Source: Betaproteobacteria bacterium (GTDB taxonomy: Bacteria; Pseudomonadota; Gammaproteobacteria; Burkholderiales; Usitatibacteraceae). From it: a DNA stretch of 64,000 nucleotides. Under the pieces are notes generated by a model, which saw nothing but the letters and a program-made list of their open reading frames with translations, had not been told where the DNA came from and made no database searches. The translations under genes and the position numbers were made by a program. The DNA lies in the NCBI GenBank assembly GCA_016791265.1, contig JAEUMY010000004.1:62001-126000 (forward strand), in the 5' to 3' direction. Positions 35,714-45,650 of the stretch are shown in pieces. Position 1 is the stretch's first letter. Every line of letters begins with the position of its first letter.

Positions 35714-37213
35714 TCACATCCGTCCCGGCGCCACCGAAAACACATAATCCGCCACCGCCCGCTTCTCATCGGCACTCATTCCCAACCCGGCTTTGGTGCG
35801 GCGCCAGAGGATGTCATCGGCGGTGATGGCCCACTCCTCCGCCATGAGGTAGTCAATTTCGCGCTGCGTGAGGTGCGGGCCGAAGCGGGTGCCGAGATCC
35901 TCCACCACTTCCGCGTTGCCGAGAATGCGCGTGACACGCGTGCCGTGGCGGCGGAGCAGCGCGAAGAGATAGTCTTTCGGCAACCCCGAGTAGCGCGCCT
36001 GCAAGCCGTTGAACAACGCGGTGACCGATGGCGTGTCGCCACCAGGCAGCGGCTCTGTCGCTGTCCACTCGCCGCGCAAGCCGGGGAACCACGGCTTCAG
36101 CTTCTCCAGCACATGGATGGCCAGCTCGCGATAGGTGGTGATCTTGCCGCCGAACACGGTGAGCAACGGCAACTGGCCTTCCGCATCCATCACTTGCAGC
36201 GTGTAGTCGCGCGTGACTTGCGAAGGATTGCTCTCGCCGTCGTCGTAGAGCGGGCGTACGCCGGCGTAGGTCCAGACCACGTCGGCATAGGTGAGTGTGG
36301 TGGTCATGTAGCGATTGACCGCGGCCAGCAGGTAATCGAGCTCCTTGGGGCTGATCTGCTCGGCGGCGTCCAGCGTCCTCACGGTCACGTCCGTGGTGCC
36401 GATGAGGCTGTACTTGTCAGCCAGCGGGATGACGAAGATGACGCGCTTGTCGTCGTTTTGCAGGATGTAGGCGTGGCTGGCGCCGGGCAGGCGCGGCACG
36501 ACAATGTGCGAGCCCTTGACCCAGCGGATGGTGGCCTTGGTCTTGAGATGCAGAACGTCCTCCGCCACTTCCTTCACCCACGGGCCGGCGGCGTTGACCA
36601 CGGCCTTCGCGGTGACTTCGGTGCGCACGCCTTCATGATCTTGCAGCACCACACGCCACATGCCGTCATGGCGCTTGGCTGACACGCACTTCGTGCGTGT
36701 GAGAATGGTCGCGCCCTTCTCCTTCGCGGACAGCGCGTTCAGCAGCGTGAGACGCGAGTCGTCCACCTGCAGGTCGGAGTAGATGAAGCCCTTCTTGTAC
36801 CCCGGTTTCAGCGACTGGCCGCACTGGTCATTGGGGAAGGTGACAGCCTGTGACTTGGGCAGCGTGATGGGGCCGCCGATGTTGTCGTAGAGCCAGAGGC
36901 CCACCTGCAGCATCCACGCCGGCCGCATGCGCTTGTCGTGCGGCAGCACGAAGGACAACGGGCGCGTGATGTGTGGCGCGATCTTGAGCAATACCTCGCG
37001 CTCTCGCAGCGCCTCGCGCACCAGGCGGAACTCGAACTGCTCCAGATAGCGCAGACCGCCATGAATGAGCTTGGAGCTCCAGGAGCTGGTGTGCGCGGCG
37101 ATGTCGTCGCGCTCACAGAGCAGCACTTTCAGGCCACGCCCGGCCGCATCGCGCGCGATGCCGCAGCCGTTGATGCCGCCGCCAATGATGACAATGTCGT
37201 GGTCAGGTGTCAT
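35714..37213 (-). CDS. glpD: Glycerol-3-phosphate dehydrogenase, respiratory
   Basis: 499 residues. GlpD oxidises glycerol-3-phosphate to dihydroxyacetone phosphate and passes electrons to the quinone pool at the inner membrane. The FAD-binding glycine loop is at the start (DIVIIGGGINGCGIARDAAG), with LIHGGLRYLEQFEFRLVREAL and the KGSHIVVPR region as family marks. The C-terminal helical domain ends about residue 495. Single gene; no glpF or glpK is seen near it. Confidence 0.95.
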   Translation of the reverse strand: MTPDHDIVIIGGGINGCGIARDAAGRGLKVLLCERDDIAAHTSSWSSKLIHGGLRYLEQFEFRLVREALREREVLLKIAPHITRPLSFVLPHDKRMRPAWMLQVGLWLYDNIGGPITLPKSQAVTFPNDQCGQSLKPGYKKGFIYSDLQVDDSRLTLLNALSAKEKGATILTRTKCVSAKRHDGMWRVVLQDHEGVRTEVTAKAVVNAAGPWVKEVAEDVLHLKTKATIRWVKGSHIVVPRLPGASHAYILQNDDKRVIFVIPLADKYSLIGTTDVTVRTLDAAEQISPKELDYLLAAVNRYMTTTLTYADVVWTYAGVRPLYDDGESNPSQVTRDYTLQVMDAEGQLPLLTVFGGKITTYRELAIHVLEKLKPWFPGLRGEWTATEPLPGGDTPSVTALFNGLQARYSGLPKDYLFALLRRHGTRVTRILGNAEVVEDLGTRFGPHLTQREIDYLMAEEWAITADDILWRRTKAGLGMSADEKRAVADYVFSVAPGRM

Positions 37214-37268
37214 TTCAAGTCAAAGGAACCACAGATGGACACGGAGAAGCAGCGCATCACAGACACTC

Positions 37269-37280
37269 CCGAATATTCGC
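37269..37280. repeat. One-mismatch variant of the iterated palindrome
   Basis: CCGAATATTCGC in the gap upstream of glpD; the first base of the 12-mer is C instead of G. Not counted among the 29 exact copies. Confidence 0.7.
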
Positions 37281-37360
37281 CAGCCAGATGCACTGTGGCC
37301 CATTCATCCTTCGATACCCGAGGACGAACGGGAACAAGCATGTCGTGAATCGCGGCAATC

Positions 37361-37981
37361 TCAGTCACGATGAACTCCAGTTGCATCCGGGTTCATCTGT
37401 GGTTTCAACTCCCCGTATCCGAATTGCTCAATCCACAGCGCGGCAAACACGGTCTTCGTATCGGTCACCAGCCCGCTGCGAATATTCGCAAGCAATTCCC
37501 GCCGGCTCATCTTGATCACATCGAGGAACTCGCCCGCATCGAGCGCCGCGCCGGTATGTCGCAGGTCGCGCGCGACGTGAAGCTCGATGATTTCGTTGGA
37601 GTAGCCGATGCAAGGATGGGTCAACGCGAGGCGATGCCATTCACCAGCTTCATAGCCCGTCTCTTCCTTCAGTTCGCGCTTCGCGGTCTCGATGGGCGGC
37701 TCGCCCGCATCAATCTTCCCCGCCGGAAATTCGATGAAGTGGCGGTGCAACGGATAGCGAAACTGGCGTTCCAGCACGTAGGTATTGTCGTCAAGCATGG
37801 GCACGATGATAACGGCACCGGGGTGGGTGACGTATTCACGCCTCGCGTGGCTGCCGTCGGGCAGGCGGACAGTGTCGTCGCGGACCTTGAGGAAGGCGCC
37901 CTGCCACGCGACACTGGAACTGAGCGTGGCCTCGGTCAGGTCGCGGCCGGCTGATTCAGTGTCGGGCTGCCCGGCCGGCAT
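37361..37981 (-). CDS. NUDIX hydrolase, ADP-ribose pyrophosphatase-like
   Basis: 206 residues from the ATG at 37981, five bases after the nuoN stop. The NUDIX box is complete (GKIDAGEPPIETAKRELKEE followed by TGYE), preceded by the FIEFPAG strand typical of ADP-ribose pyrophosphatases, which hydrolyse ADP-ribose to AMP and ribose-5-phosphate. The close spacing puts it at the end of the nuo transcript, where it may clear NAD breakdown products. The last dozen residues come from DNA (37362-37405) resembling a common CCACAGATG intergenic repeat, so the C-terminus may be extended. Confidence 0.88.
   Translation of the reverse strand: MPAGQPDTESAGRDLTEATLSSSVAWQGAFLKVRDDTVRLPDGSHARREYVTHPGAVIIVPMLDDNTYVLERQFRYPLHRHFIEFPAGKIDAGEPPIETAKRELKEETGYEAGEWHRLALTHPCIGYSNEIIELHVARDLRHTGAALDAGEFLDVIKMSRRELLANIRSGLVTDTKTVFAALWIEQFGYGELKPQMNPDATGVHRD
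37478..37489. repeat. Iterated palindrome, copy 18
   Basis: In the NUDIX gene, read as ANIR (LLANIRSGLVT). Confidence 0.97.
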
Positions 37982-37986
37982 GGAGA

Positions 37987-39423
37987 TCAGAAGCTCGCGG
38001 CGATGGCCCGGCGGCAGAGTTCGAGCAACCCGCTCGGGAGCAGACCCAGCAGCAGCAGCGCGAACGTGTTCACGGTAAGCAGCGACCCTGCAACCGCATT
38101 GCCTCCGATGGGCGCGGTGTCGACAGGTGCATCCATGTACATCAGCTTCACGACACGCAGATAGTAGAACGCGCCGATGACGCTCATGAGTACGGCGAAC
38201 ACGACGAGCCACACCCAGCCCGCCTCCAACGCCGCCTGCAACACAGAGAGCTTGGCGAAGAAGCCAACCGTGGGCGGAATGCCGGCCAGCGAGAACATGA
38301 CGATGAGCATAAGGAAGGCATGCCAGGGCGAACGCTGATTCAAGCCCTTGAAATCTTCCAGATTCTCAGCCTCGAAGCCTTCGCGCGAAAGAAGCAGGAT
38401 CATGCCGAAGGACGCCAGCGCGGTCAGCGCATAGGTGACGACATAGAACATGCTGGAGCTGTAGCCGTTGTTGGTGCCGGCCAGAATGCCCAGCACCAGA
38501 AAGCCCATGTGCGAAATGGTCGAGTACGCCAGCATGCGCTTCAAATTGGTCTGCGCAATGGCGACGATGTTGCCGATGGCCAACGACAGCACGGCGAGGA
38601 ACACCAGCATCAACTGCCAGTCGCCCGCCATGCCGGCAAGACCATCACCGAGGATGCGAACGATAAACGCGAACGCGGCGATCTTCGGCGCCGTGGAGAG
38701 CAGCATGGTCGTGGGCGTGGCGGCGCCGTGGTACACATCCGGCACCCACATGTGGAACGGCACCACGCCCAGCTTGAACGCGAGACCGGCCACAACAAAC
38801 ACCAGACCGAATGCGAGCAGCGCCGTGTTGCCTTGACTGAAGCCGACTGACTTGGCGACTTGTTCGATATCCAGCGAGCCGGTCGCGCCATAGACCATCG
38901 AAATGCCGTAGAGAAGCAGGCCCGAGGCGAGCGCGCCGAGAATGAAGTACTTCATCGCGGCTTCGCTGGCGCGTGCGGAATCGCGTTGCAGCGCGACCAG
39001 CGCATACACCGACAGCGCCTGAATCTCGAGGCCGAGATACAACGTCACGAAATTGTTGGCCGAGACCATGACCATCATGCCGAGCAGGGCGAACAGCATG
39101 AGCATGACGTACTCGCCGGTGAAGAGCCCCCGCTTCTCCAGATGATCACGGCTGTAAAGCAAGCCGATGAGCAGGCAGGCTGCCATCGCCACCTTCAACA
39201 CCGCCGCCATTCCGTCGACAACGAACATGCCGTTGAAGGCGAAGCGCGCTTCCACAAACGGGTTGTAGACCGCTGCGCCCACGATAAGGAGCGTGATGAC
39301 CGCCAGACCCATCAGCCGGTCGGCCCGCTTTTCCGGCGCGCTGAAGAGGTCGACCATCATGATGCCGCCGATGAGAATCAGCAGCGTGACTTCCGGCAGG
39401 GCCAGAATGATGTTGTGGTTCAT
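37987..39423 (-). CDS. nuoN: NADH-quinone oxidoreductase subunit N
   Basis: 478 residues, about 14 membrane helices. One of three antiporter-like proton-pumping subunits of complex I. The conserved lysine-bearing stretches are present (MKYFILGALASGLLLYG, FKLGVVPFHMWVPDVY, AYSTISHMGFLVLG). The start overlaps the end of nuoM by four bases. Last nuo gene of the operon. Confidence 0.97.
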   Translation of the reverse strand: MNHNIILALPEVTLLILIGGIMMVDLFSAPEKRADRLMGLAVITLLIVGAAVYNPFVEARFAFNGMFVVDGMAAVLKVAMAACLLIGLLYSRDHLEKRGLFTGEYVMLMLFALLGMMVMVSANNFVTLYLGLEIQALSVYALVALQRDSARASEAAMKYFILGALASGLLLYGISMVYGATGSLDIEQVAKSVGFSQGNTALLAFGLVFVVAGLAFKLGVVPFHMWVPDVYHGAATPTTMLLSTAPKIAAFAFIVRILGDGLAGMAGDWQLMLVFLAVLSLAIGNIVAIAQTNLKRMLAYSTISHMGFLVLGILAGTNNGYSSSMFYVVTYALTALASFGMILLLSREGFEAENLEDFKGLNQRSPWHAFLMLIVMFSLAGIPPTVGFFAKLSVLQAALEAGWVWLVVFAVLMSVIGAFYYLRVVKLMYMDAPVDTAPIGGNAVAGSLLTVNTFALLLLGLLPSGLLELCRRAIAASF

Positions 39424-40904
39424 AGGCCCAGCTTTCCGATGGAAACGTGCTTCAGCAAGGCATCAACCGAGACATGCATCACGTCGGTGAAGGGCTTGGG
39501 ATAGATACCCATGAAGAGCACGAGGAGGGCTAGCGCGGCCAGCATGAGCATTTCACGCTTGTTGACGTCGGTGAGCGCGGCCACGTTTTCATTGGCGACT
39601 TCGCCAAAGATGACGCGCTTCACCATCCACAACGTGTAGGCGGCGCCAAAAATCAGCGTGGTGGCGGCGAGGAAGCCGTACCAGAAGTTCACCTTCACAG
39701 CACCCAGGATGACCATGAACTCGCCGACGAATCCGGAAGTGGCCGGCAAGCCCGAATTGGCCATCGCGAACAGCACGGCGAAGGCCGCGAACACCGGCAT
39801 CTTGTTGGCCACACCGCCGTACGCGGAAATTTCACGTGAATGGACGCGGTCGTACAACACACCCACGCAGAGGAACATCGCCGCCGAGATGAAACCGTGC
39901 GACACCATCTGCACCAGGCCACCCACCACGCCCTGCTGGTTGAAGATGAAGAAACCCAGCGTGCAGAAGCCCATGTGGGAAATGGACGAATAGGCGATGA
40001 GTTTCTTCATATCCGCCTGCACCAGCGCGACGAGGCCGATGTAGATCACGGCGATGAGCGACAGGGTGATCATGAAGCCGGCCAGCGCCTGCGAGGCATC
40101 AGGGGCAATCGGCAGGTTGAAGCGCAGGAAGCCGTAGGCGCCGATCTTCAGCGTGATGGCGGCCAGCACCACCGAGCCGCCGGTGGGTGCCTCAACGTGG
40201 GCATCGGGCAACCAGGTGTGCACCGGCCACATCGGTACCTTCACCGAGAAGGAGGCGAAGAACGCGAAGAAGAGCAGCGTCTGCGCCGTCAGCGACAGCG
40301 GCACGCGATGGAAGTCGAATATGTCGAAGCTGCCGCGGGTCTCGTTGTAGAGATAGATCAGTGCCGCCAGCATGAGCAGCGAACCCAGCAGCGTGTAGAG
40401 GAAGAACTTGACCGCCGCGTACACGCGGTTCGGGCCGCCCCAGATGCCGATGATGAGGAACATCGGGATCAGCATCGCTTCGAAGAAGAGGTAAAACAGG
40501 ATCGCGTCGGTCGCCGCGAACACGCCATTGATGAGGCCGGACATGATCAGGAACGCGGCGAGGTACTGCGACACCTTTTCCTGGATCACTTCCCAGGCGG
40601 CGATGATGACGAGGATCGTGGTGAAGCTGTTCAGCAGGATGAACAGCATGGAGATGCCGTCCACACCCAGCGCATAGCGGATGTTGAAGCGCGGGATCCA
40701 CTGGTAGACCTCGACGAACTGCAGTGCCGCAGTGCCGTTGTTGAAGCCGGTCCAGAGCGGCACGGCCACGACGAGGCCCAGGACGCTGCCGATGAGCGCG
40801 GTCCAGCGGGCGCCCGCCTTGAGGTGATCGCCTGACTGGAACAGCACCAGGATGCCGGCCAGAACGGGCACCCAGATGGTGAGGCTTAGAACAGGAAGTT
40901 GCAT
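39420..40904 (-). CDS. nuoM: NADH-quinone oxidoreductase subunit M
   Basis: 494 residues, about 14 helices. Proton-pumping antiporter-like subunit. The key glutamate lies in YLFFEAMLIPMFLIIGIW, and the conserved channel stretches VKVPMWPVHTWLPDAHVEAP and AYSSISHMGFCTLG are intact. No copy of the iterated palindrome lies in nuoM or nuoN. It is 55 bases after nuoL. Confidence 0.97.
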   Translation of the reverse strand: MQLPVLSLTIWVPVLAGILVLFQSGDHLKAGARWTALIGSVLGLVVAVPLWTGFNNGTAALQFVEVYQWIPRFNIRYALGVDGISMLFILLNSFTTILVIIAAWEVIQEKVSQYLAAFLIMSGLINGVFAATDAILFYLFFEAMLIPMFLIIGIWGGPNRVYAAVKFFLYTLLGSLLMLAALIYLYNETRGSFDIFDFHRVPLSLTAQTLLFFAFFASFSVKVPMWPVHTWLPDAHVEAPTGGSVVLAAITLKIGAYGFLRFNLPIAPDASQALAGFMITLSLIAVIYIGLVALVQADMKKLIAYSSISHMGFCTLGFFIFNQQGVVGGLVQMVSHGFISAAMFLCVGVLYDRVHSREISAYGGVANKMPVFAAFAVLFAMANSGLPATSGFVGEFMVILGAVKVNFWYGFLAATTLIFGAAYTLWMVKRVIFGEVANENVAALTDVNKREMLMLAALALLVLFMGIYPKPFTDVMHVSVDALLKHVSIGKLGL

Positions 40905-40959
40905 TCTTTTTTATGTCACGCCCGGTCAGGCCGGTGCGTTCATCCCAGGTTCGTCAAAT

Positions 40960-42960
40960 TCAATAGAGTCGGAAGAACAGCCAGGTCAGCATGGCGAACA
41001 CGCCGATGATCATGGCGAAGGCATAGGTCGACACCACGCCGGTCTGCACCTTGCGCACCACGGTCGATCCCCAGCCGATCACCTTGGCCGTGCCGTTCAC
41101 GAAGAAGCCGTCGATCACGGCCACGTCGCCGAATTTCCACAGGCCGCGGCCGAGGTTGCGCGCACCGCCGGCGAAGAACCAGTCGTTGAAGCGGTCGAAG
41201 CCATACTTCTCTTCGAGGATCGTGACCAGCGCGCCGGCCTTCTTGCGAATATTCGCAGGCAGATCGGGCTTCACGATGTAGCAGTAGTACGCCGTGGCGA
41301 GACCCGCCATGGCCAGCCAGAAGGGCGGCGTGACCAGGCCATGGGCCATCATGCCCATGACGCCGTGGAAGTTGCCGGCCATGGCGGCAATGACGCCCTT
41401 CTCGACGGCGCTGCCGAAGTAGGTGCCATAGACGACATCGCTGATCAGCCAGCCGGCGGCAATCGATGGAATGGCCAGCAGGATGAGCGGCAGCGTGACG
41501 ACCCAGGGCGACTCGTGCGGCTTCTCGCCCGGCGCCAGGCCGTGATGCTCGCCGTGATCGTCGTGATGATCATCGTGATGCGCGGCATCGTGCCAGCGCT
41601 CCTTGCCGTGGAAGGCGAAGAACACCAGGCGGAAGGAATACAGGCCGCCGACAAATACCGCACCGAGTGCGGCGAGGTAGGCGATGCCGGCGCCGGGCGT
41701 GGTCGAGGCGTGCACCGCCTCGATGATGGTGTCCTTGGAGAAGAATCCGGCGAACGGCGGCAGACCGGCGTTTGCGATGGCGCCGATCAACACCGTGAAG
41801 TAGGTGATGGGCATGTACTTGCGCAGCCCGCCCATCTTGCGCATGTCCTGCTCATGGTGCATGGCCATGATGACCGAACCCGCACCGAGGAACAGCACCG
41901 CCTTGAAGAAGGCGTGCGTCATGAGGTGGAAGATGCCGGCTGAATACGCGCCCGCGCCCAGGGCCATGGTCATGTAACCCAGCTGGGACAAGGTCGAGTA
42001 CGCCACCACGCGCTTGATGTCGTATTGCACGATGGCGATCAGCGCCATGAAGAACGCGGTGATGGAACCGATGATGAGCACGAAGGACAGCGCCGCCTGC
42101 GACATCTCGAACAGCGGCGACATGCGCGCCACCATGAAGATACCGGCCGTCACCATGGTCGCGGCGTGGATCAGCGCGGAGATGGGCGTGGGGCCTTCCA
42201 TCGAATCCGGCAGCCAGACGTGCAGCGGGAACTGCGCGCTCTTGCCCATGGCGCCGATGAAGAGGCCGATGCAGATGGCTGTGATGAGATTCCAGGTGAA
42301 GCCCGGCACGGGTGCGATGGCATCCTTCAGCATCGGCGCCTTGGCGAACACCTCGCTGTAGTTCAGGGTGCCCATGGTCGCGAAAATGAGGCCGATACCA
42401 AGCAGGAAGCCGAAGTCGCCGACACGGTTGACCAGGAAGGCCTTCAGGTTGGCGTAGATGGCGGTCGGCCGCTTGAACCAGAAACCGATCAGCAGATATG
42501 ACACCAGGCCCACCGCCTCCCAGCCGAAGAAGAGCTGGAGGAAGTTGTTCGACATCACCAGCATGAGCATGGAGAAGGTGAACAACGAGATGTAGGCGAA
42601 GAAGCGCTGGTAGCCGTCATCCTCGGCCATGTAGCCGATGGTGTAGACGTGCACCATGAGCGACACGAAAGTGACGACCAGCATCATCAGCACGGTCAGC
42701 CGGTCGATCAGGAAACCGACTTCGAGGTTGATGCCTTCGGTGACGGTCCAGGTGTACAGCGCGCCGTTGAACTGGTTGCCGGCCATCACGTCCTGGAACA
42801 CGATGCAGGACAGGATGAACGACGCCGCCACGCCGGCGATGGTGATGGAGTGGGCGAAGGCCCGTCCGAGGAGCTTGCCGAAGAACCCGGCACCGATGGC
42901 GCCGGCCAGCGGGCAGAGGACGACGAGGAGGTAAATGGTCTTCATGTCCATCGTCATCAA
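40960..42960 (-). CDS. nuoL: NADH-quinone oxidoreductase subunit L
   Basis: 666 residues, about 16 helices including the long lateral helix at the C-terminus that couples the pump modules. Conserved sites: [38 protein letters not shown] and [17 protein letters not shown] histidine-rich loop ([18 protein letters not shown], about residues 475-495) faces solvent and is not needed for pumping in the family. Overlaps nuoK by four bases. Confidence 0.97.
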   Translation of the reverse strand: MMTMDMKTIYLLVVLCPLAGAIGAGFFGKLLGRAFAHSITIAGVAASFILSCIVFQDVMAGNQFNGALYTWTVTEGINLEVGFLIDRLTVLMMLVVTFVSLMVHVYTIGYMAEDDGYQRFFAYISLFTFSMLMLVMSNNFLQLFFGWEAVGLVSYLLIGFWFKRPTAIYANLKAFLVNRVGDFGFLLGIGLIFATMGTLNYSEVFAKAPMLKDAIAPVPGFTWNLITAICIGLFIGAMGKSAQFPLHVWLPDSMEGPTPISALIHAATMVTAGIFMVARMSPLFEMSQAALSFVLIIGSITAFFMALIAIVQYDIKRVVAYSTLSQLGYMTMALGAGAYSAGIFHLMTHAFFKAVLFLGAGSVIMAMHHEQDMRKMGGLRKYMPITYFTVLIGAIANAGLPPFAGFFSKDTIIEAVHASTTPGAGIAYLAALGAVFVGGLYSFRLVFFAFHGKERWHDAAHHDDHHDDHGEHHGLAPGEKPHESPWVVTLPLILLAIPSIAAGWLISDVVYGTYFGSAVEKGVIAAMAGNFHGVMGMMAHGLVTPPFWLAMAGLATAYYCYIVKPDLPANIRKKAGALVTILEEKYGFDRFNDWFFAGGARNLGRGLWKFGDVAVIDGFFVNGTAKVIGWGSTVVRKVQTGVVSTYAFAMIIGVFAMLTWLFFRLY
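41245..41256. repeat. Iterated palindrome, copy 19
   Basis: In nuoL, read as ANIR in the loop [11 protein letters not shown]. Confidence 0.97.
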
Positions 42961-43271
42961 CCCTTCAACTCGTCGATGTCCGCCACGTTGATGGTCTTCA
43001 GGTTGCGGAAGAGCACCACCAGGATGGCGAGACCGATGGCGGATTCCGCCGCGGCCACGGTGAGGATGAAGAACACGAACACCTGGCCCGCGATGTCCTG
43101 CAGGTGGTGCGAGAAGGCGATGAAGTTCATGTTCACCGCGAGCAGCATCAGTTCAATGCACATCAGGAGCACGATCAGGTTCTTCCGGTTCAGGAAGATG
43201 CCGGCCACGCTGATGGAAAACAGGATGGCGGAGAGGACGAGGTAGTGGGAGAGCGTGATCTGGGCGATCAT
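42957..43271 (-). CDS. nuoK: NADH-quinone oxidoreductase subunit K
   Basis: 104 residues, three helices. The membrane glutamates of the proton path are visible in [17 protein letters not shown] and [13 protein letters not shown]. Overlaps nuoJ and nuoL by four bases at each end. Confidence 0.97.
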   Translation of the reverse strand: MIAQITLSHYLVLSAILFSISVAGIFLNRKNLIVLLMCIELMLLAVNMNFIAFSHHLQDIAGQVFVFFILTVAAAESAIGLAILVVLFRNLKTINVADIDELKG

Positions 43272-43912
43272 GACTTGCTCCCTTCGCCGGCAGACGTCGC
43301 AGACGCTGCGGGCGCTTCGTCGACTTCCGACTTCACTTTGACGATCTTGAGACGGTCGGCCGCCTTCACGCGGACCTGCTCGCCCATGTTCTGGTACTTG
43401 GTTTCCTTGCGGGTGCGCAGTGTCAGCGCAATAGCCGCGATGATGGCGATGAGCAGGACGACAGAGGCCAGCTCGAACGGCAGCAGATATTCGGTATAGA
43501 GCACGCGTCCCAGCGATTTCACGTTGGACACGTCTGCAGCCGGTGCGGCGGCCGTCGTCGCCAGGCCGAACGACTTGCTGGTGAGCAACAGCGCCATCTC
43601 GACCACCATGACGATCGCCACCGTGGCAGCCACCGGCAGATAGCGCCAGAAGCCTTCACGCAGCTTGGCGAAATTGATGTCCAGCATCATCACCACGAAG
43701 AGGAACAGCACCATCACCGCGCCCACGTACACGAGGATCAGCGTGATGGCGAGGAACTCGGCGTAGAGCAGCAGCCAGATGCCGGCTGCGGTGAAAAACG
43801 CCAGCACCAGGAACATGGCGGCATGCACGGCATTCTTCACCGTGATCACGGCCAGCCCGGCCGCGACCAGCACGGCGCCGAACAGGTAGAAAAGGATGGC
43901 TTGGAAGGTCAT
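43268..43912 (-). CDS. nuoJ: NADH-quinone oxidoreductase subunit J
   Basis: 214 residues, five helices. The conserved helix 3 with its pi-bulge ([21 protein letters not shown]) is clear. It has a charged, Ala-rich C-terminal tail beyond the usual core. The start ATG at 43912 has no purine-rich ribosome-binding site; the bases before it are pyrimidine-rich and belong to a hairpin in the nuoI-nuoJ gap. Confidence 0.95.
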   Translation of the reverse strand: MTFQAILFYLFGAVLVAAGLAVITVKNAVHAAMFLVLAFFTAAGIWLLLYAEFLAITLILVYVGAVMVLFLFVVMMLDINFAKLREGFWRYLPVAATVAIVMVVEMALLLTSKSFGLATTAAAPAADVSNVKSLGRVLYTEYLLPFELASVVLLIAIIAAIALTLRTRKETKYQNMGEQVRVKAADRLKIVKVKSEVDEAPAASATSAGEGSKS

Positions 43913-43918
43913 TGTTGT

Positions 43919-43996
43919 TTGGGGAGGCGGGAGGGGGAAGGCGGGAGGGGGGAACCCAATCGGGACTCCGCCTTCCGCCTCCCGCCTTCCGCCTCA
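43919..43996. repeat. GC-rich imperfect inverted repeat between nuoI and nuoJ
   Basis: The gap between nuoI and nuoJ, where other nuo junctions overlap or are short, holds GGAGGCGGGAGGGGGAAGGC (43922-43941 region) facing its near-complement CTCCGCCTTCCGCCTCCCGC (43966-43985). It can fold into a stable hairpin in the mRNA; the G-rich strand could also form a quadruplex. Confidence 0.7.
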
Positions 43997-44003
43997 CGGT
44001 TAT

Positions 44004-44495
44004 TCATCGATATTTCGCGTCTTCAGCACGTCGCTTCGCAATCTCGGCTTCGTAGTGGTCACCAATGGCGAGCAGCATGGGCTTGGTGTAGTACAGGTCA
44101 CCGCGCTTCTCGCCGTGGTATTCCAGGATGTGGGTTTCGACAATCGAATCCACCGGGCAGGACTCTTCGCAGAAGCCGCAGAAGATGCACTTGGTGAGAT
44201 CGATGTCGTAGCGCGTGGTGCGGCGGGTGCCGTCATCACGCTGTTCGGATTCGATGGTGATGGCCATGGCCGGGCAGACCGCCTCGCAGAGCTTGCAGGC
44301 GATGCAGCGCTCCTCCCCGTTGGGGTAGCGGCGCAGCGCATGCAGACCGCGGAAGCGCGGGCTCTGCGGCGTCTTCTCTTCCGGAAACTGCACCGTGATC
44401 TTGCGCTCGAACATGTGCCGACCGGTGAGCATGGCCCCTTTGACCAACTCGCCCAGCATCAGGCTTGAGATGAATTCTTTGGCTCGATCCAGCAT
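44004..44495 (-). CDS. nuoI: NADH-quinone oxidoreductase subunit I
   Basis: 163 residues from the ATG at 44495. Carries the two 4Fe-4S clusters N6a and N6b: [16 protein letters not shown] and [16 protein letters not shown]. It sits in the peripheral arm next to the quinone site and passes electrons to NuoB. Two bases separate it from nuoH upstream. Confidence 0.97.
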   Translation of the reverse strand: MLDRAKEFISSLMLGELVKGAMLTGRHMFERKITVQFPEEKTPQSPRFRGLHALRRYPNGEERCIACKLCEAVCPAMAITIESEQRDDGTRRTTRYDIDLTKCIFCGFCEESCPVDSIVETHILEYHGEKRGDLYYTKPMLLAIGDHYEAEIAKRRAEDAKYR

Positions 44496-44497
44496 GG

Positions 44498-45634
44498 CTA
44501 TTTCCCGAACCAGAGGTTGATGATCGGCGCGCTGGCGAACGGCTCCAGCGTCATGGCCGCGACAACGAGCAACCACACGATCGTGATGGGGATGAAGATC
44601 TTCCAGCCCAGCCGCATGAGCTGGTCATAGCGGTAGCGCGGATAGGATGCGCGCACCCAGAGGAAGAGGAACAGGAAGATGCACATCTTGGCGAGGAACC
44701 AGTGGATGCCCGCATAGGTCAGCCACTGCACGCCGGGGATGTCGCGGAGTACTGCGAAGTCGAACGGGGACAACCAGCCGCCGAGGAACAAGATCGATGC
44801 CAGCGCCGCGATCAGGATCATGTTGGCGTATTCGGCCAGGAAGAACACCGCGAAGGTCATGCCCGAGTATTCGACGTGGAAACCGGCCACCAGCTCCGAC
44901 TCACCTTCGGCCACATCGAACGGATGCCGGTTGGTTTCCGCCAGACCCGCGATGAAGTAGATGACAAACAGCGGGAAGAGCGGGATGAAGAACCACTCGA
45001 AGAACCCGTAATTGCCGCCCTGCTTCGCCACCATGGTGGAGAGATTCATGCTCTGCGCGGCCAGCAGCGGACCGATGAGCGCAAAGCCCATGGCGATTTC
45101 ATATGACACCACCTGTGCTGCGGAACGCATGGCGCCGAGGAAGGCGTACTTGGAGTTGGACGCCCAGCCGGCGAGGATGATGCCGTACACGCCCATCGAG
45201 GTCATCGCCAGCACGACCAGCAGGCCGGCATCGACATTCGACACCACCCAGTCAGGCGCAAAAGGAATCACGGCCCACACACCCATCGCGGGCGCCACGG
45301 CGACCACCGGCGCGAGGAGGAAAAGGGCCTTGTCCGAACCCTGGGGAATGATCTGCTCCTTGGTGAGCAGCTTCAGCGCATCAGCGATGGGCTGACCCCA
45401 GCCGCGCAGGAACGGAATGTTGAAGATGGTGACGCGGTTCGGGCCGCGGCGCACCTGGATCCAGCCAATGACCCAGCGTTCGACCAGCTGGTAATACAGC
45501 ACGGTGAGCAGCAGCGGTACCAGCACCAGCACGATGTTGAGCAGCGTCTTGGCGGCGGGACCGGCGACGGGACCCAGCGTGCTGTTCAGCACGTTGATCA
45601 CGGTCTGGTTGGCGGCGGCGATGGTTTCCAGCAT
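44498..45634 (-). CDS. nuoH: NADH-quinone oxidoreductase subunit H
   Basis: 378 residues from the ATG at 45634 ([10 protein letters not shown]). Eight-helix subunit forming the quinone chamber. Family motifs: [25 protein letters not shown]-like [14 protein letters not shown], and [20 protein letters not shown] with its acidic cluster. Confidence 0.97.
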   Translation of the reverse strand: MLETIAAANQTVINVLNSTLGPVAGPAAKTLLNIVLVLVPLLLTVLYYQLVERWVIGWIQVRRGPNRVTIFNIPFLRGWGQPIADALKLLTKEQIIPQGSDKALFLLAPVVAVAPAMGVWAVIPFAPDWVVSNVDAGLLVVLAMTSMGVYGIILAGWASNSKYAFLGAMRSAAQVVSYEIAMGFALIGPLLAAQSMNLSTMVAKQGGNYGFFEWFFIPLFPLFVIYFIAGLAETNRHPFDVAEGESELVAGFHVEYSGMTFAVFFLAEYANMILIAALASILFLGGWLSPFDFAVLRDIPGVQWLTYAGIHWFLAKMCIFLFLFLWVRASYPRYRYDQLMRLGWKIFIPITIVWLLVVAAMTLEPFASAPIINLWFGK

Positions 45635-45650
45635 GTGCGTAGTTCCTCGC

